From assembly GCF_036226365.1 (NCBI RefSeq), contig NZ_CP108462.1, positions 4,462,501-4,526,500 of the forward strand: a DNA stretch of 64,000 nucleotides, in the 5' to 3' direction. The DNA comes from Streptomyces sp. NBC_01262. Its GTDB lineage: Bacteria; Actinomycetota; Actinomycetes; Streptomycetales; Streptomycetaceae. Shown in pieces: positions 53,553 to 61,204 of the stretch. The notes under the pieces are model-generated. The model searched no databases. It saw nothing but the letters and a program-made list of their open reading frames with translations, and was not told where the DNA came from. Both the position numbers and the translations under genes were made by a program. Position 1 is the first letter of the stretch, and each line of letters starts with the position of its first letter.

Positions 53553-56500
53553 GTGGAATTCCACATATTGGGGCCTGTGGGGCTCCGGCTGGGCGGACGG
53601 CGGCTGGAGCTCGGATCGGACAAGGAACGCGCGCTGCTCGCCGCTCTGATGTTGGACGTGGGCCGGCCTGTCTCCATGGACGCGCTCATGGACCGGCTCT
53701 GGGACGGGGAGCCTCCACCGCACGCGCGGGAGAACGCGCACACCTACATCTCACGGGTACGACGACAACTGCGCCCCGCCGGTACCGGTCCGGGCGCGCC
53801 GCGCATCACCAGCCGGGCCCATACCTATGTGCTGGAAACCGACCCCGACTCCGTCGACTGGTATCGCTTCCAGCGCCTCACCGATCTGTCAGGAACCCCT
53901 GCGACGCGCGGGGACGATGAGCGCATCGTGGAACTCCTCACCTGCGCGGAGGGCCTCTGGCAGGGGGAGGCCCTCGCCGGGCTCCCCGGGCTCTGGGCCG
54001 AGACTGTACGCAGCACGCTGGCCGAGCGGCGTCTGCACGCCACCGTCTCCCGTATCGCCGCAACACTGCGGCTCGGCCGTTTCGCGGACCTGGTCGGGGA
54101 ACTCTCCGCCCTGGTCCGCCAGTATCCGGGGGACGAGACACTGGTCGGACAGCTAATGCTGGCGTATTACGGCAGCGGGAGATACGCGGACGCCCTACGG
54201 GTCCACCAGCAGGCCCGTCAGCTGCTGATGGCGGAATTCGGCTCCCGTACCGGCGCCGAACTGAACCGGATCCACCGCGGTGTCCTCGACCGACTACCGG
54301 CCGACGACCTCGTCCGGGGCCCCGCAGTCACCACGCGCACCGCCAAGCGACCACCATCCGCCCCGCTTGCGCCGCGCAACCTGCCACGCCAGCCCCCGCT
54401 TGTCGGCCGCCGTTCCGAACTGGGTGCCCTGACCTCGGCGGTCGGCGCGGAATCGGCCGACGGAGCGGTCCTGACGCTGGAAACCGTCAGCGGCATGGCG
54501 GGGGTCGGCAAGACCGCGGTTGCGGTGCACACCGCCCGCAAACTCGCGCCCCGGTTCCCGGACGGCCAGGTGTTCCTCGATCTGCGGGCTCATTCCCACG
54601 CCCAGGAGCCGCTCAGCCCGGACGCCGCGCTCGCCACGCTCCTGCGTATGTTCGGCACGCCCGCCGAGACGATCCCGGTCGGGCTGAACGAACTCACCAC
54701 TCTGTGGCGGACCATGCTCGCCGAGCGCCGGGCGGTGATCGTGCTGGACGACGCGGCCGGCCCCGACCAGGTCCGCCCGCTGCTGCCCGGCGGCTCACCT
54801 TCCCTGACCATCATCACCAGCCGCCGCCATCTGACCGGCCTTCCGCACGCCCGTCCCATCCCCGTGGACGTGCTGCCGGCCGGCGACGCGATCACCCTCT
54901 TCCGGAGTTTCGCGGGCGAGGAGCGGACCCAGAACGTCAAGGAGACCGCCCGCGTCGTCCAGCTCTGCGGCTACTTGCCTCTGGCGATCGAACTGGTGGG
55001 GAACAGGTTCCGCTCGCGCCCCTCCTGGACCCTCACCACCCTCGGCGAGCGCCTGGCCCGCAGTCCGGGCCGCCTCGGCGAGATCCGCAACGCCGACGAG
55101 GAGATGGTGCGTGCCTTCGACCTGTCCTATCGGACGCTCACCGAAGCACAGCGCACCGCGTTCCGCCGCTTGGGCCTGCACCCCGGACCCGACTTCACGA
55201 CCGAGGCCGCCGCCGCCCTGCTCGGTCTGCCACCGCAGAAGACCGAACGGCTGCTGGAGGACCTGCTGGCGTGTCATCTGCTCCGCGAACCGACGCCGGA
55301 CAGGTACCGCTATCACGACCCTGCTGGGCGAGTACGCCCGCATGCTCGCGCTCTCCGAGGACACCGGCGAGGAGCGCGGACAGGCCCTGGAACGGATGAC
55401 CATCTTCTACCTCCAGGCCGCGGAGACGGCCGACCGCCTGGCGTACCCCGGCCGGGTCCGGCTCGACGGACACCCCGCCGACCCAGGGCTGCCCCTCCCC
55501 CGCCTGCGGAACGCCGACGAGACCCGGGCCTGGTTCAACACCGAACACGGCAACCTCCTGGCCGCCGAGCGGTATGCCCGCACCCACGGCTTCCCCCACC
55601 TCTCCGCCCGGATCGCCCACTCCCTGGCCGGCTTCCTGGACGCCGAGTGCCGCTGGCAGGACGCCGTAGACGTCCTCCAGCACGCCGCCGCCCACTGGTC
55701 CAGCAGCGGCGACCGGCCCGCTCTGTGCGTCGCCCTGCTCTGTCTCAGCTCGACCCATGCGAGCACCGGCCGCTACCCACAGGCGGCCGAGACCGGCGAA
55801 CGGGCCCTGGAGATCGCCCGGGCGACGGGCGACCGCGAGGCGGAAGCGGAAGCCCTGCGGGTTCTGGGCGTGCTCCACTGGCATCTGGGCGAGAACCGAA
55901 CGGCCGTGGAACTTCACCAGAAGGCGCTGGCGATCAGAATGACAGCGGGAAGCATCTGGGACCAGGCAAAATGCCACAACAACATCGCCATATCCCTGCT
56001 CTCGTTGGGAGAACAGGATCGTGCCCTTGAGTACTTCCGGCAGGCGATATCTGGCTTCCGGACCGCAGGGGACCAGTCAGGCCTTGCCAGAGCGCTCAAT
56101 AATCTGGGCGACTTGTACGCGCACAAGGGGGACCTGACACGGGCCCGGCGGGCCTTCGAGGAGTCACTTCCATTGGCGGAATCCACGGGAAATCTCTACG
56201 CACAGGCGACAGTGCGCACGAATCTGGCGGCGATCCTCGCCGAATCCGGCGACCCAGGCGCGGCGCTGGCACTCCATCAACAGGCATTGCGGGAATTCCA
56301 GGTGCTCGGGGACAGAAAGAGCCAGGCGACGGCGCACAACGGGCTGGGCGAGGCACACCACAAGGCCGGGTCCGCCGATGAAGCCGAAAGACACCACCGG
56401 AAGGCACTCGACATCGCCCGCGGCATCGGAACGACTCAGGAGGTGACGCGCGCTCTGCGTGGACTGGGAAGGACAGAACTCGGCAGGGGGCAGCTCGACT

Positions 56501-56733
56501 CCGCCGCCGAGCACCTGGAAGCGGCCATAGCCGCCGCGCACCGGGTGAACGACCCTGACGAGGAAGCCAGAGCTCGCGACACCCTGGCCGAGGTACGGCT
56601 GGCGACGGGCGACGTCCGCGGGGCCAAGGAGCTGCTCCGGCAGGCGCTCGCCATGATGTGCATACTGGATGAACAAGAAGCGATCAGAATAAACAATCGC
56701 TTGATCGAAATCGATCAGACCTCAACTGGTTAA
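53553..56733 (+). pseudogene. SARP/AfsR-type regulator (SARP-BTAD-NB-ARC-TPR) interrupted by one frameshift
   Basis: A GTG at 53553 (GGGGGG 5 bases upstream) opens EFHILGPVGLRLGGRRLELG, the SARP winged helix (about 1-95). BTAD (about 100-250; VDWYRFQRL), NB-ARC with GMAGVGKTAVAV and IVLDDAAGPDQVRPLLPG follow. At 55319-55321 a run of CCC shifts the frame: RYRYHD continues as TLLGEYARMLALSEDTGEER only in the next frame, and family members read HDLLGEYA here. From there the TPR part (LHQKALAIRM, LGDLYAHKGDLTRARRAF) runs to 56733. Without the extra C the protein would have about 1060 aa. It is a decayed gene, a strain mutation or a sequencing error. Such regulators activate antibiotic clusters; none is seen here. 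Confidence 0.8.
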
Positions 56734-56842
56734 AAAACCAATGAGTAACAGGGCCCAGATTTTGCCGGACGCCGGAGGGTAAGCTACTGTTCCTCGCGGA
56801 GATGAAGATCAACATCTCATATGACAGAAATCGCGAGGTCAC

Positions 56843-56938
56843 GTGCTCATCCGACGTATATTCCTGACGCTTTCGACCGCTTTCGCAGTAACGATTCTGT
56901 TGGCATCGACGGCGTCCGCGGTTTGCATGCCCACGTAA
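56843..56938 (+). CDS. Candidate short secreted peptide or truncated exported protein
   Basis: A GTG with GAGG 4 bases upstream starts 31 codons: MLIRRIFLTLSTAFAVTILL, then ASTASAVCMPT-stop. Nearly all of it is a signal peptide with an ASTASA cleavage site, leaving about five residues (VCMPT). It is either the front of a gene cut by a mutation or a very short exported peptide. No homologue is known to me. Confidence 0.4.
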   Translation: MLIRRIFLTLSTAFAVTILLASTASAVCMPT

Positions 56939-56986
56939 GTGACGGAGTCGTTGTCGTCCGTCCAGTCTTTCCGAGTGACCACGCGC

Positions 56987-57011
56987 GTGGCGGCGCTCCC
57001 GGCGCCGCCAC
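56987..57011. terminator. Hairpin, possible terminator
   Basis: GTGGCGGCGC and GCGCCGCCAC form a perfect 10-bp stem with loop TCCCG, 48 bases after the candidate peptide gene. Confidence 0.5.
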
Positions 57012-57168
57012 GGGCTACGCAGTCCGGAGGCCGACCGCACGGACACACCCGGGCCAGCAGAATGCGGCACAGGGTGCAAGCCTCGCGGGAACTCGCAGGG
57101 ACGGTGTCAAACAGTACGCTGAGCCCAGCAGCGTCAGGCCCGTCGAGCACGTTCAGGGGAGGTACGCC

Positions 57169-57735
57169 ATGACCGCCGAGATGGTCGCGCCCGCATGGAT
57201 GCACGCTCCGATCACTGCCGAGCAGTACAACTCCTGGTCCGAGGAGCAGTGCGCGGGCATCGAGATCGTGGACGGGATGGTCGTCGTGAGCCCCAGCGCC
57301 TCCAAGCGACACAACCGCCTGGCCCGGATCCTGGCGAACGCACTGGACTTCGCCGCAGGTCCGGATTGGAACGCCGATACCGACTTCGACGTCCGTCTCC
57401 ACGACGTGCCTCTGAGCAACCGCCGCCCAGACGTCGTCGTCTACCGCGCGGACACCATCGACATCACACCCACCCGCCCCGAGCATGTGCTGCTCGTCGT
57501 CGAGGTCGTCTCTCCCGGCTCGGAGACCACCGACCGGATCGTGAAGGTGGATCAGTACGCCAAGGCCGGGATCCCCTTCTACTGGCGTATCGAGCAAGCG
57601 GCCACGGGCATCCCGCTGGTATACACCTACGTTCTCGATCCGGCGAACCGGGACTACCGCGACGGCGACATGTTCACCGGCGCGGTCAAGGCAGTAGCCC
57701 CCTTCCCCGTAGAGATCGACCTCAGCACCATTTGA
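57169..57735 (+). CDS. Uma2-family (DUF820) restriction-endonuclease-fold protein
   Basis: The protein has 188 aa from ATG 57169 (AGGGGAGG upstream). GIEIVDGMVVVSPSASKRHN, NRRPDVVVYRAD and LLVVEVVSPGSETTDRIVKV, then YAKAGIPFYWRIE match Uma2 proteins. The Asp in RRPD, the Glu in VVEV and the Lys in VKVDQYAKAGI would make the PD-(D/E)xK site. Uma2 proteins are abundant in Streptomyces and their function is unsettled. Confidence 0.88.
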   Translation: MTAEMVAPAWMHAPITAEQYNSWSEEQCAGIEIVDGMVVVSPSASKRHNRLARILANALDFAAGPDWNADTDFDVRLHDVPLSNRRPDVVVYRADTIDITPTRPEHVLLVVEVVSPGSETTDRIVKVDQYAKAGIPFYWRIEQAATGIPLVYTYVLDPANRDYRDGDMFTGAVKAVAPFPVEIDLSTI

Positions 57736-57774
57736 GCCCTGATGGACCAGTAAGCGCGTCATCTGATCGCCGCC

Positions 57775-57799
57775 GTGCCACTTCCGTGCCAGTAGGGGC
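57775..57799. repeat. Att-flanking module, middle copy
   Basis: GTGCCACTT-N2-GTGCCAGTA-GGGGC, followed by a CCACGGTCA, has the same layout as 58402-58440. It lies about 0.8 kb before the right att copy. Confidence 0.45.
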
Positions 57800-57976
57800 G
57801 GCGAGCCACGGTCACCGAGGGGACACCTCCGAGCGGCCCAGCACCCGTCCAGCGGACTCGTGCATGCGCCCCCAACCGTTCGTGTGACGCTCTGAACACA
57901 TGGCGTACACGCGAAGTGCACCTTAACGCCCCACAGGGGGATTTCGCGGGGTGATGCGCCGAACGGAATCCGCGAC

Positions 57977-58315
57977 TTGTCCGGCGTCTCGGAGCTGCGC
58001 CGCGAGAGGTACGCCCGACAGCAGCCCGCAGAGCTGGCCGAGCTCGCGGGCCCCGCCCACGGCACGGTCACGCTCCCCGTCCATCTGGCATGGTCCGGCC
58101 TGACCCGGTTCGACCTCGACCAGCCCCGGCTGAGGATGAGCTACTACCGCATCATCCTGGCCGAAGGCATGCACGACGACCTGGTGCACTACCTCAACCA
58201 CAGCCTCCTCATCAGCCTGTGGCCCGTACTCCGTACGCTGATCAACCGCGACCTCCGCGCCCCCTGAGAGAACGCCTTCCCCGAGCTGGCCTCCGCCGCC
58301 CGGACCGCCGCGTGA
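57977..58315 (+). pseudogene. Hypothetical gene with premature stop (TGG to TGA)
   Basis: From a TTG at 57977 the frame reads SGVSELRRERYARQQPAELA, then HGTVTLPVHLAWSGLTRFDL and MHDDLVHYLNHSLLISLWPV, a conserved Streptomyces hypothetical family. After RDLRAP a TGA (58265) precedes GAG, and the same frame continues ENAFPELASAARTAA to a second stop at 58315. A Trp codon (TGG) at the TGA would restore the family sequence. It lies at the right edge of the island. Confidence 0.6.
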
Positions 58316-58401
58316 ACCTCACCGACCCGCCGAACGGCTCCACGAGGCACACGACCCCGACGAAGAATGACCAGCCGTCGCTCCTCCGAGCCGCACACAC
58401 C

Positions 58402-58425
58402 GTGCCAGATCCGTGCCAGATGGGG
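58402..58425. repeat. Att-flanking module, right copy
   Basis: GTGCCAGAT-N2-GTGCCAGAT-GGGGC, then CCACGGTCA. Same orientation and 11-base spacing as the modules at 35979 and 57775; 115 bases before the partial tRNA. Confidence 0.5.
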
Positions 58426-58540
58426 CGGTACACCACGGTCAACAGCGGTCAAACCCTGGGCCCGCAAGCGCCTGGAAGCGCCTGGAAGCGCGAACATTTC
58501 CGCAGGTCAGGTGCCACGAACATGCATGAAGAACCTGTGA

Positions 58541-58581
58541 TTCCCAAGCTCAGAGCGCGGGTTCGATTCCCGTCACCCGCT
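58541..58581 (+). other. attR-like partial tRNA-Gly copy
   Basis: These 41 bases are identical to 35873-35913, from the anticodon loop to the tRNA 3' end, followed here by CCA. The 5' half of a tRNA is absent, so it is not a functional gene. It marks the far end of the 22.7-kb island. Confidence 0.8.
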
Positions 58582-58591
58582 CCACGACAAA

Positions 58592-58614
58592 GGCCCAGGT
58601 CAACGACCCGGGCC
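58592..58614 (+). terminator. Terminator after the partial tRNA copy
   Basis: GGCCCAGGTC-AAC-GACCCGGGCC (one mismatch) followed by TTCTTTGTC. Probably the original terminator of the tRNA-Gly gene before island insertion. Confidence 0.75.
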
Positions 58615-58766
58615 TTCTTTGTCATCTAGGCCAATTCCGAGCCGCCGTACCCTTCGCGTGCCCCAACTCCCATCCCCGGGCCGACACCGAGCCGGTGAAG
58701 CGGGCCGCAGTCCGCGGCTCACGATGTGGATGCCACGATTCGGCGACGGCGGATAGAGTCGTTGGC

Positions 58767-59303
58767 ATGGCGGGACCAACGGTGGGGATCGAACTGGAGC
58801 AGACCGTGCCGGCCTCCACGCTTGATCGGCTTCGCTTGTTCCTGCTGACCGCGTCCGACTGGTTCGAGGAAAGACGACCTGGCTCCTTTGACCTCGGCGT
58901 GGTCGCGGAACGCCTGGGGGTCCTCGACAGCGACCGCGAAGGGTCCCGGCCGTTCGCGGTGGTCGTGTCCGGTCCCGGCTTCGGCGACGAGGAAGCCTTC
59001 GACGCCGAGCATGAGGACACGGACCTGCGACCGTTCATCGGGTTCACCCCGACCCACGATGTCGGCGTGATCGCGATGAGCAACGGTCAGGTCGACCATG
59101 TGGTGGCCGCGTTGCTCACCGCTGAAGTGATGGACATCGTCGGCGGCGTCGCAAGCGTGGAGACCAGCGTGGAGCACGCCGCTATCGTCCGGGGTCTGCC
59201 GGGCGCGGTCGCTCAGATGGCCGATCCCTGGCCCATCACGTTCGGGTCTTCCGAGCTCCTGCGCCAGTGGGCGGCTCACCCGGAGTTCCGGCTGCTCAAG
59301 TAG
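58767..59303 (+). CDS. Hypothetical protein (possible DUF6368-like)
   Basis: The protein has 178 aa from ATG 58767. It begins MAGPTVGIELEQTVPASTLD; later come FIGFTPTHDVGVIAM and PWPITFGSSELLRQWAAHPE. There is no signal peptide or membrane helix. No ribosome binding site is seen, and TAGAGT ends 8 bases upstream, so the mRNA may be leaderless. The family name is from memory and uncertain. It is the first intact gene after the island. Confidence 0.65.
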   Translation: MAGPTVGIELEQTVPASTLDRLRLFLLTASDWFEERRPGSFDLGVVAERLGVLDSDREGSRPFAVVVSGPGFGDEEAFDAEHEDTDLRPFIGFTPTHDVGVIAMSNGQVDHVVAALLTAEVMDIVGGVASVETSVEHAAIVRGLPGAVAQMADPWPITFGSSELLRQWAAHPEFRLLK

Positions 59304-59660
59304 GGCGATCCGTCAGGAGGCCGTGCGCCCGTGCTGGAAGGGGAATCCGGTTCTGCCGGACGTCTGCCGCTTTGATCGTCCTGACGTGCGTCGTCGCCTT
59401 CCGGGGGCGGCTCGCTGCCGGCGTCGGCCGATCCGGCGTCCCGAGCGCTCCGGCGGAACGAACTCCCCTTGTTTCCGAGCTAGTTGACGGGGGAGGAAGG
59501 TGGCAAGGGCGGGGTTTGAGGGGTGTGATCCGGGGTCGGATGTGTCCCTCGGCAAGCAGAGCGGCTGATAACTCCTGCGGTCCCCCATGCCGATCGATCT
59601 CGCCGGTGGCGAGGTCAGGAGGGTCCAGCAGACGGTGGTCATCCAACAGGGGGCGGGCGC
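59304..59660. other. 357 bases without a recognised gene
   Basis: Several frames are open on both strands, but none has a ribosome binding site or familiar product. The GA-rich stretch at 59480-59520 (GACGGGGGAGGAAGGTGGC) and the palindromic GATCTCGCCGGTGGCGAGGTC at 59597-59617 suggest a structured leader or an old mobile-element end before the TPR gene. Confidence 0.4.
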
Positions 59661-61148
59661 ATGAAGTGGCGTCGTTCGGCAAAGTCCCGCTCAACCAGTG
59701 GCAGTACGGGACCGGGACCGGCCCAGGCAGCTGGTACCGCCGACCTTCAGCGGCAGGTGGGAGAGCTGTCCTCCGAGGCGCAGGCGCTGATGGTCAGTGG
59801 GTTCTCCGCCGACGCTGCGCCGCTTCAGCAGGAGGCCAGGAGGCTCATGTACGTGCTCGTCGAGCGCGACCCGGGCGATCGGGAGGCCAAGCTGATGCTC
59901 GGCAGCCTGCTGTACGGCCTGGGCTCGACGCTGGTCAGCGCGAGGCAACCGGACCGGGCGCTCGCGGCGCTCACGGAGTGCGCCGGAGTCTACGAGGAGC
60001 TCGCGGAACTCGGGGAGCCCGACATGCGGCCGCTGGTCGCTGACGTCCGGGCACGCAAGGCGCAGGTTCTGACCCAGCTGGGCCGCGGGGTGTCCGCCGT
60101 CATGGAGTCGGACCAGGCGGTCATGACCTACCTGGACCTCGGCGCGGACAACTCCGCTCACCCCTTGTGCCTGGACCTCGCCCGGGTGCTGAGCCTGAAC
60201 GCCAATGTGCTGTACGCCTACGGTGACCGTGACCTCGCCGTCTGTTCGGCGGACTGGGCCGTCCGCTTCTACCTTTCCAAGGCCGAAGCGATCAACAGCG
60301 CCTCACTGGCGGAGGCCTTCATGCACGGACGGTATCTGCGGGGGTCCGCCGGGATCGCGGCCCGTGTGCACAGCGAACAGGGCCGGCCCGAGATCGCCCT
60401 CGCCGTCGGCGCGACCGAGGTGCACAGCGCGAGGGCGATGGCCCAGTCGAATGCCCCCGAGGACCTCGCCCACCTGGCCTCGGCCCTCACCCGCCACGGA
60501 CTCGTTCTTCGCGACGCGGGTCGTACCGATGAGGGCGGAGAACTCGTCGAAGAGGGCCACGGGCTCGATCCCGCGACCGCGACCGCAGCCGAGGCCAAGG
60601 CCACCGGGAACGGGGACGGGGACGGGGACGAGCCGCTGTCGGCGTCCTTCTCCGCCGCCCTGACCGCCGCGGCACGCCGACTCGGTGACGACAGGGTGCC
60701 ATCGGCGCTGCGAAACCTCGCGTTCGACCCGGCGGACAGGGCCACGACCGTGATCCCCTCGCTGCGCTGCCAGATGCAGACCGCACCCGCCGTGGCGACG
60801 ATGCTCGCCGAACTCGCCGTCGACCTCCTGCACGATCCGGACCCGTCCAGCGCCCGCGAGGCCGGCCTCCTGGGTCGCGAGGCGCACTACTTGTTCGCCG
60901 CGGCCTCCCGGGCCCAAGTGATGTCCATGCGCTACCAGTTCCATGACTACGGAGCCACCTGGGCACGGATGCTCCTGGCCCTGATTCCCGTCTTCGAGAG
61001 CAGCCCCGGAGGTGCGGTGATCGCCGAGGACCTGGCCGGCTGGCTGGGCGGCGTCACCGTGCAACTCCAGCCGTTCGCCTTGACAGACCAGGTCACCGCC
61101 CGGCTGGTCGAGGAGTGCAACACCCTCCTGGCGCGCTTACTTCCGTGA
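59661..61148 (+). CDS. TPR-like repeat protein of unknown function
   Basis: The protein has 495 aa and is almost entirely helical. Helical pairs such as PGDREAKLMLGSLLYGLGST and PDRALAALTECAGVYEELAE look like tetratricopeptide repeats, as in fragments of AfsR or NB-ARC proteins, but there is no NTPase domain. A Gly/Asp run (GNGDGDGDEP) links two halves. It has no signal peptide. The ATG at 59661 follows GGGGGCGGGCGC. It is convergent with the SpoIIE-type phosphatase. A scaffold role is likely. Confidence 0.7.
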   Translation: MKWRRSAKSRSTSGSTGPGPAQAAGTADLQRQVGELSSEAQALMVSGFSADAAPLQQEARRLMYVLVERDPGDREAKLMLGSLLYGLGSTLVSARQPDRALAALTECAGVYEELAELGEPDMRPLVADVRARKAQVLTQLGRGVSAVMESDQAVMTYLDLGADNSAHPLCLDLARVLSLNANVLYAYGDRDLAVCSADWAVRFYLSKAEAINSASLAEAFMHGRYLRGSAGIAARVHSEQGRPEIALAVGATEVHSARAMAQSNAPEDLAHLASALTRHGLVLRDAGRTDEGGELVEEGHGLDPATATAAEAKATGNGDGDGDEPLSASFSAALTAAARRLGDDRVPSALRNLAFDPADRATTVIPSLRCQMQTAPAVATMLAELAVDLLHDPDPSSAREAGLLGREAHYLFAAASRAQVMSMRYQFHDYGATWARMLLALIPVFESSPGGAVIAEDLAGWLGGVTVQLQPFALTDQVTARLVEECNTLLARLLP

Positions 61149-61204
61149 CGCCTCGTCGCCAACATTGAGGCCCGGCACGCCCCATGGAGTCACGCCACCT
61201 CGAG

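Larger units (their letters stand above)
56734..57168. other. Gap with a possible secreted peptide gene and a hairpin
   Basis: These 435 bases between the SARP gene and the Uma2 gene are partly less GC-rich (56740-56830). They hold a candidate 31-codon gene (56843-56938) and a 10-bp GC hairpin at 56987-57011. Nothing else is recognised. Confidence 0.5.
58316..58766. other. Right end of the island, attR and chromosomal flank
   Basis: There is no gene in these 451 bases. They contain the right att-flanking module (58402), a tandem GCGCCTGGAA repeat near 58468, the 41-base partial tRNA (58541) and its terminator (58592). A TAGAGT 8 bases before the next ATG may be a -10. Confidence 0.6.

Noticed and set aside
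35843..58581. Integrase gene expected in the island
   Set aside because: No tyrosine or serine recombinase motifs were found in any frame, so none is reported; only candidate arm sites remain.
58541..58581. Second tRNA-Gly gene
   Set aside because: The D arm and 5' acceptor strand are missing; it is only the 3' part.
60608..60640. GGGGAC tandem repeats as a CRISPR or minisatellite
   Set aside because: It is a short in-frame Gly-Asp run within the TPR-like gene; no spacers.
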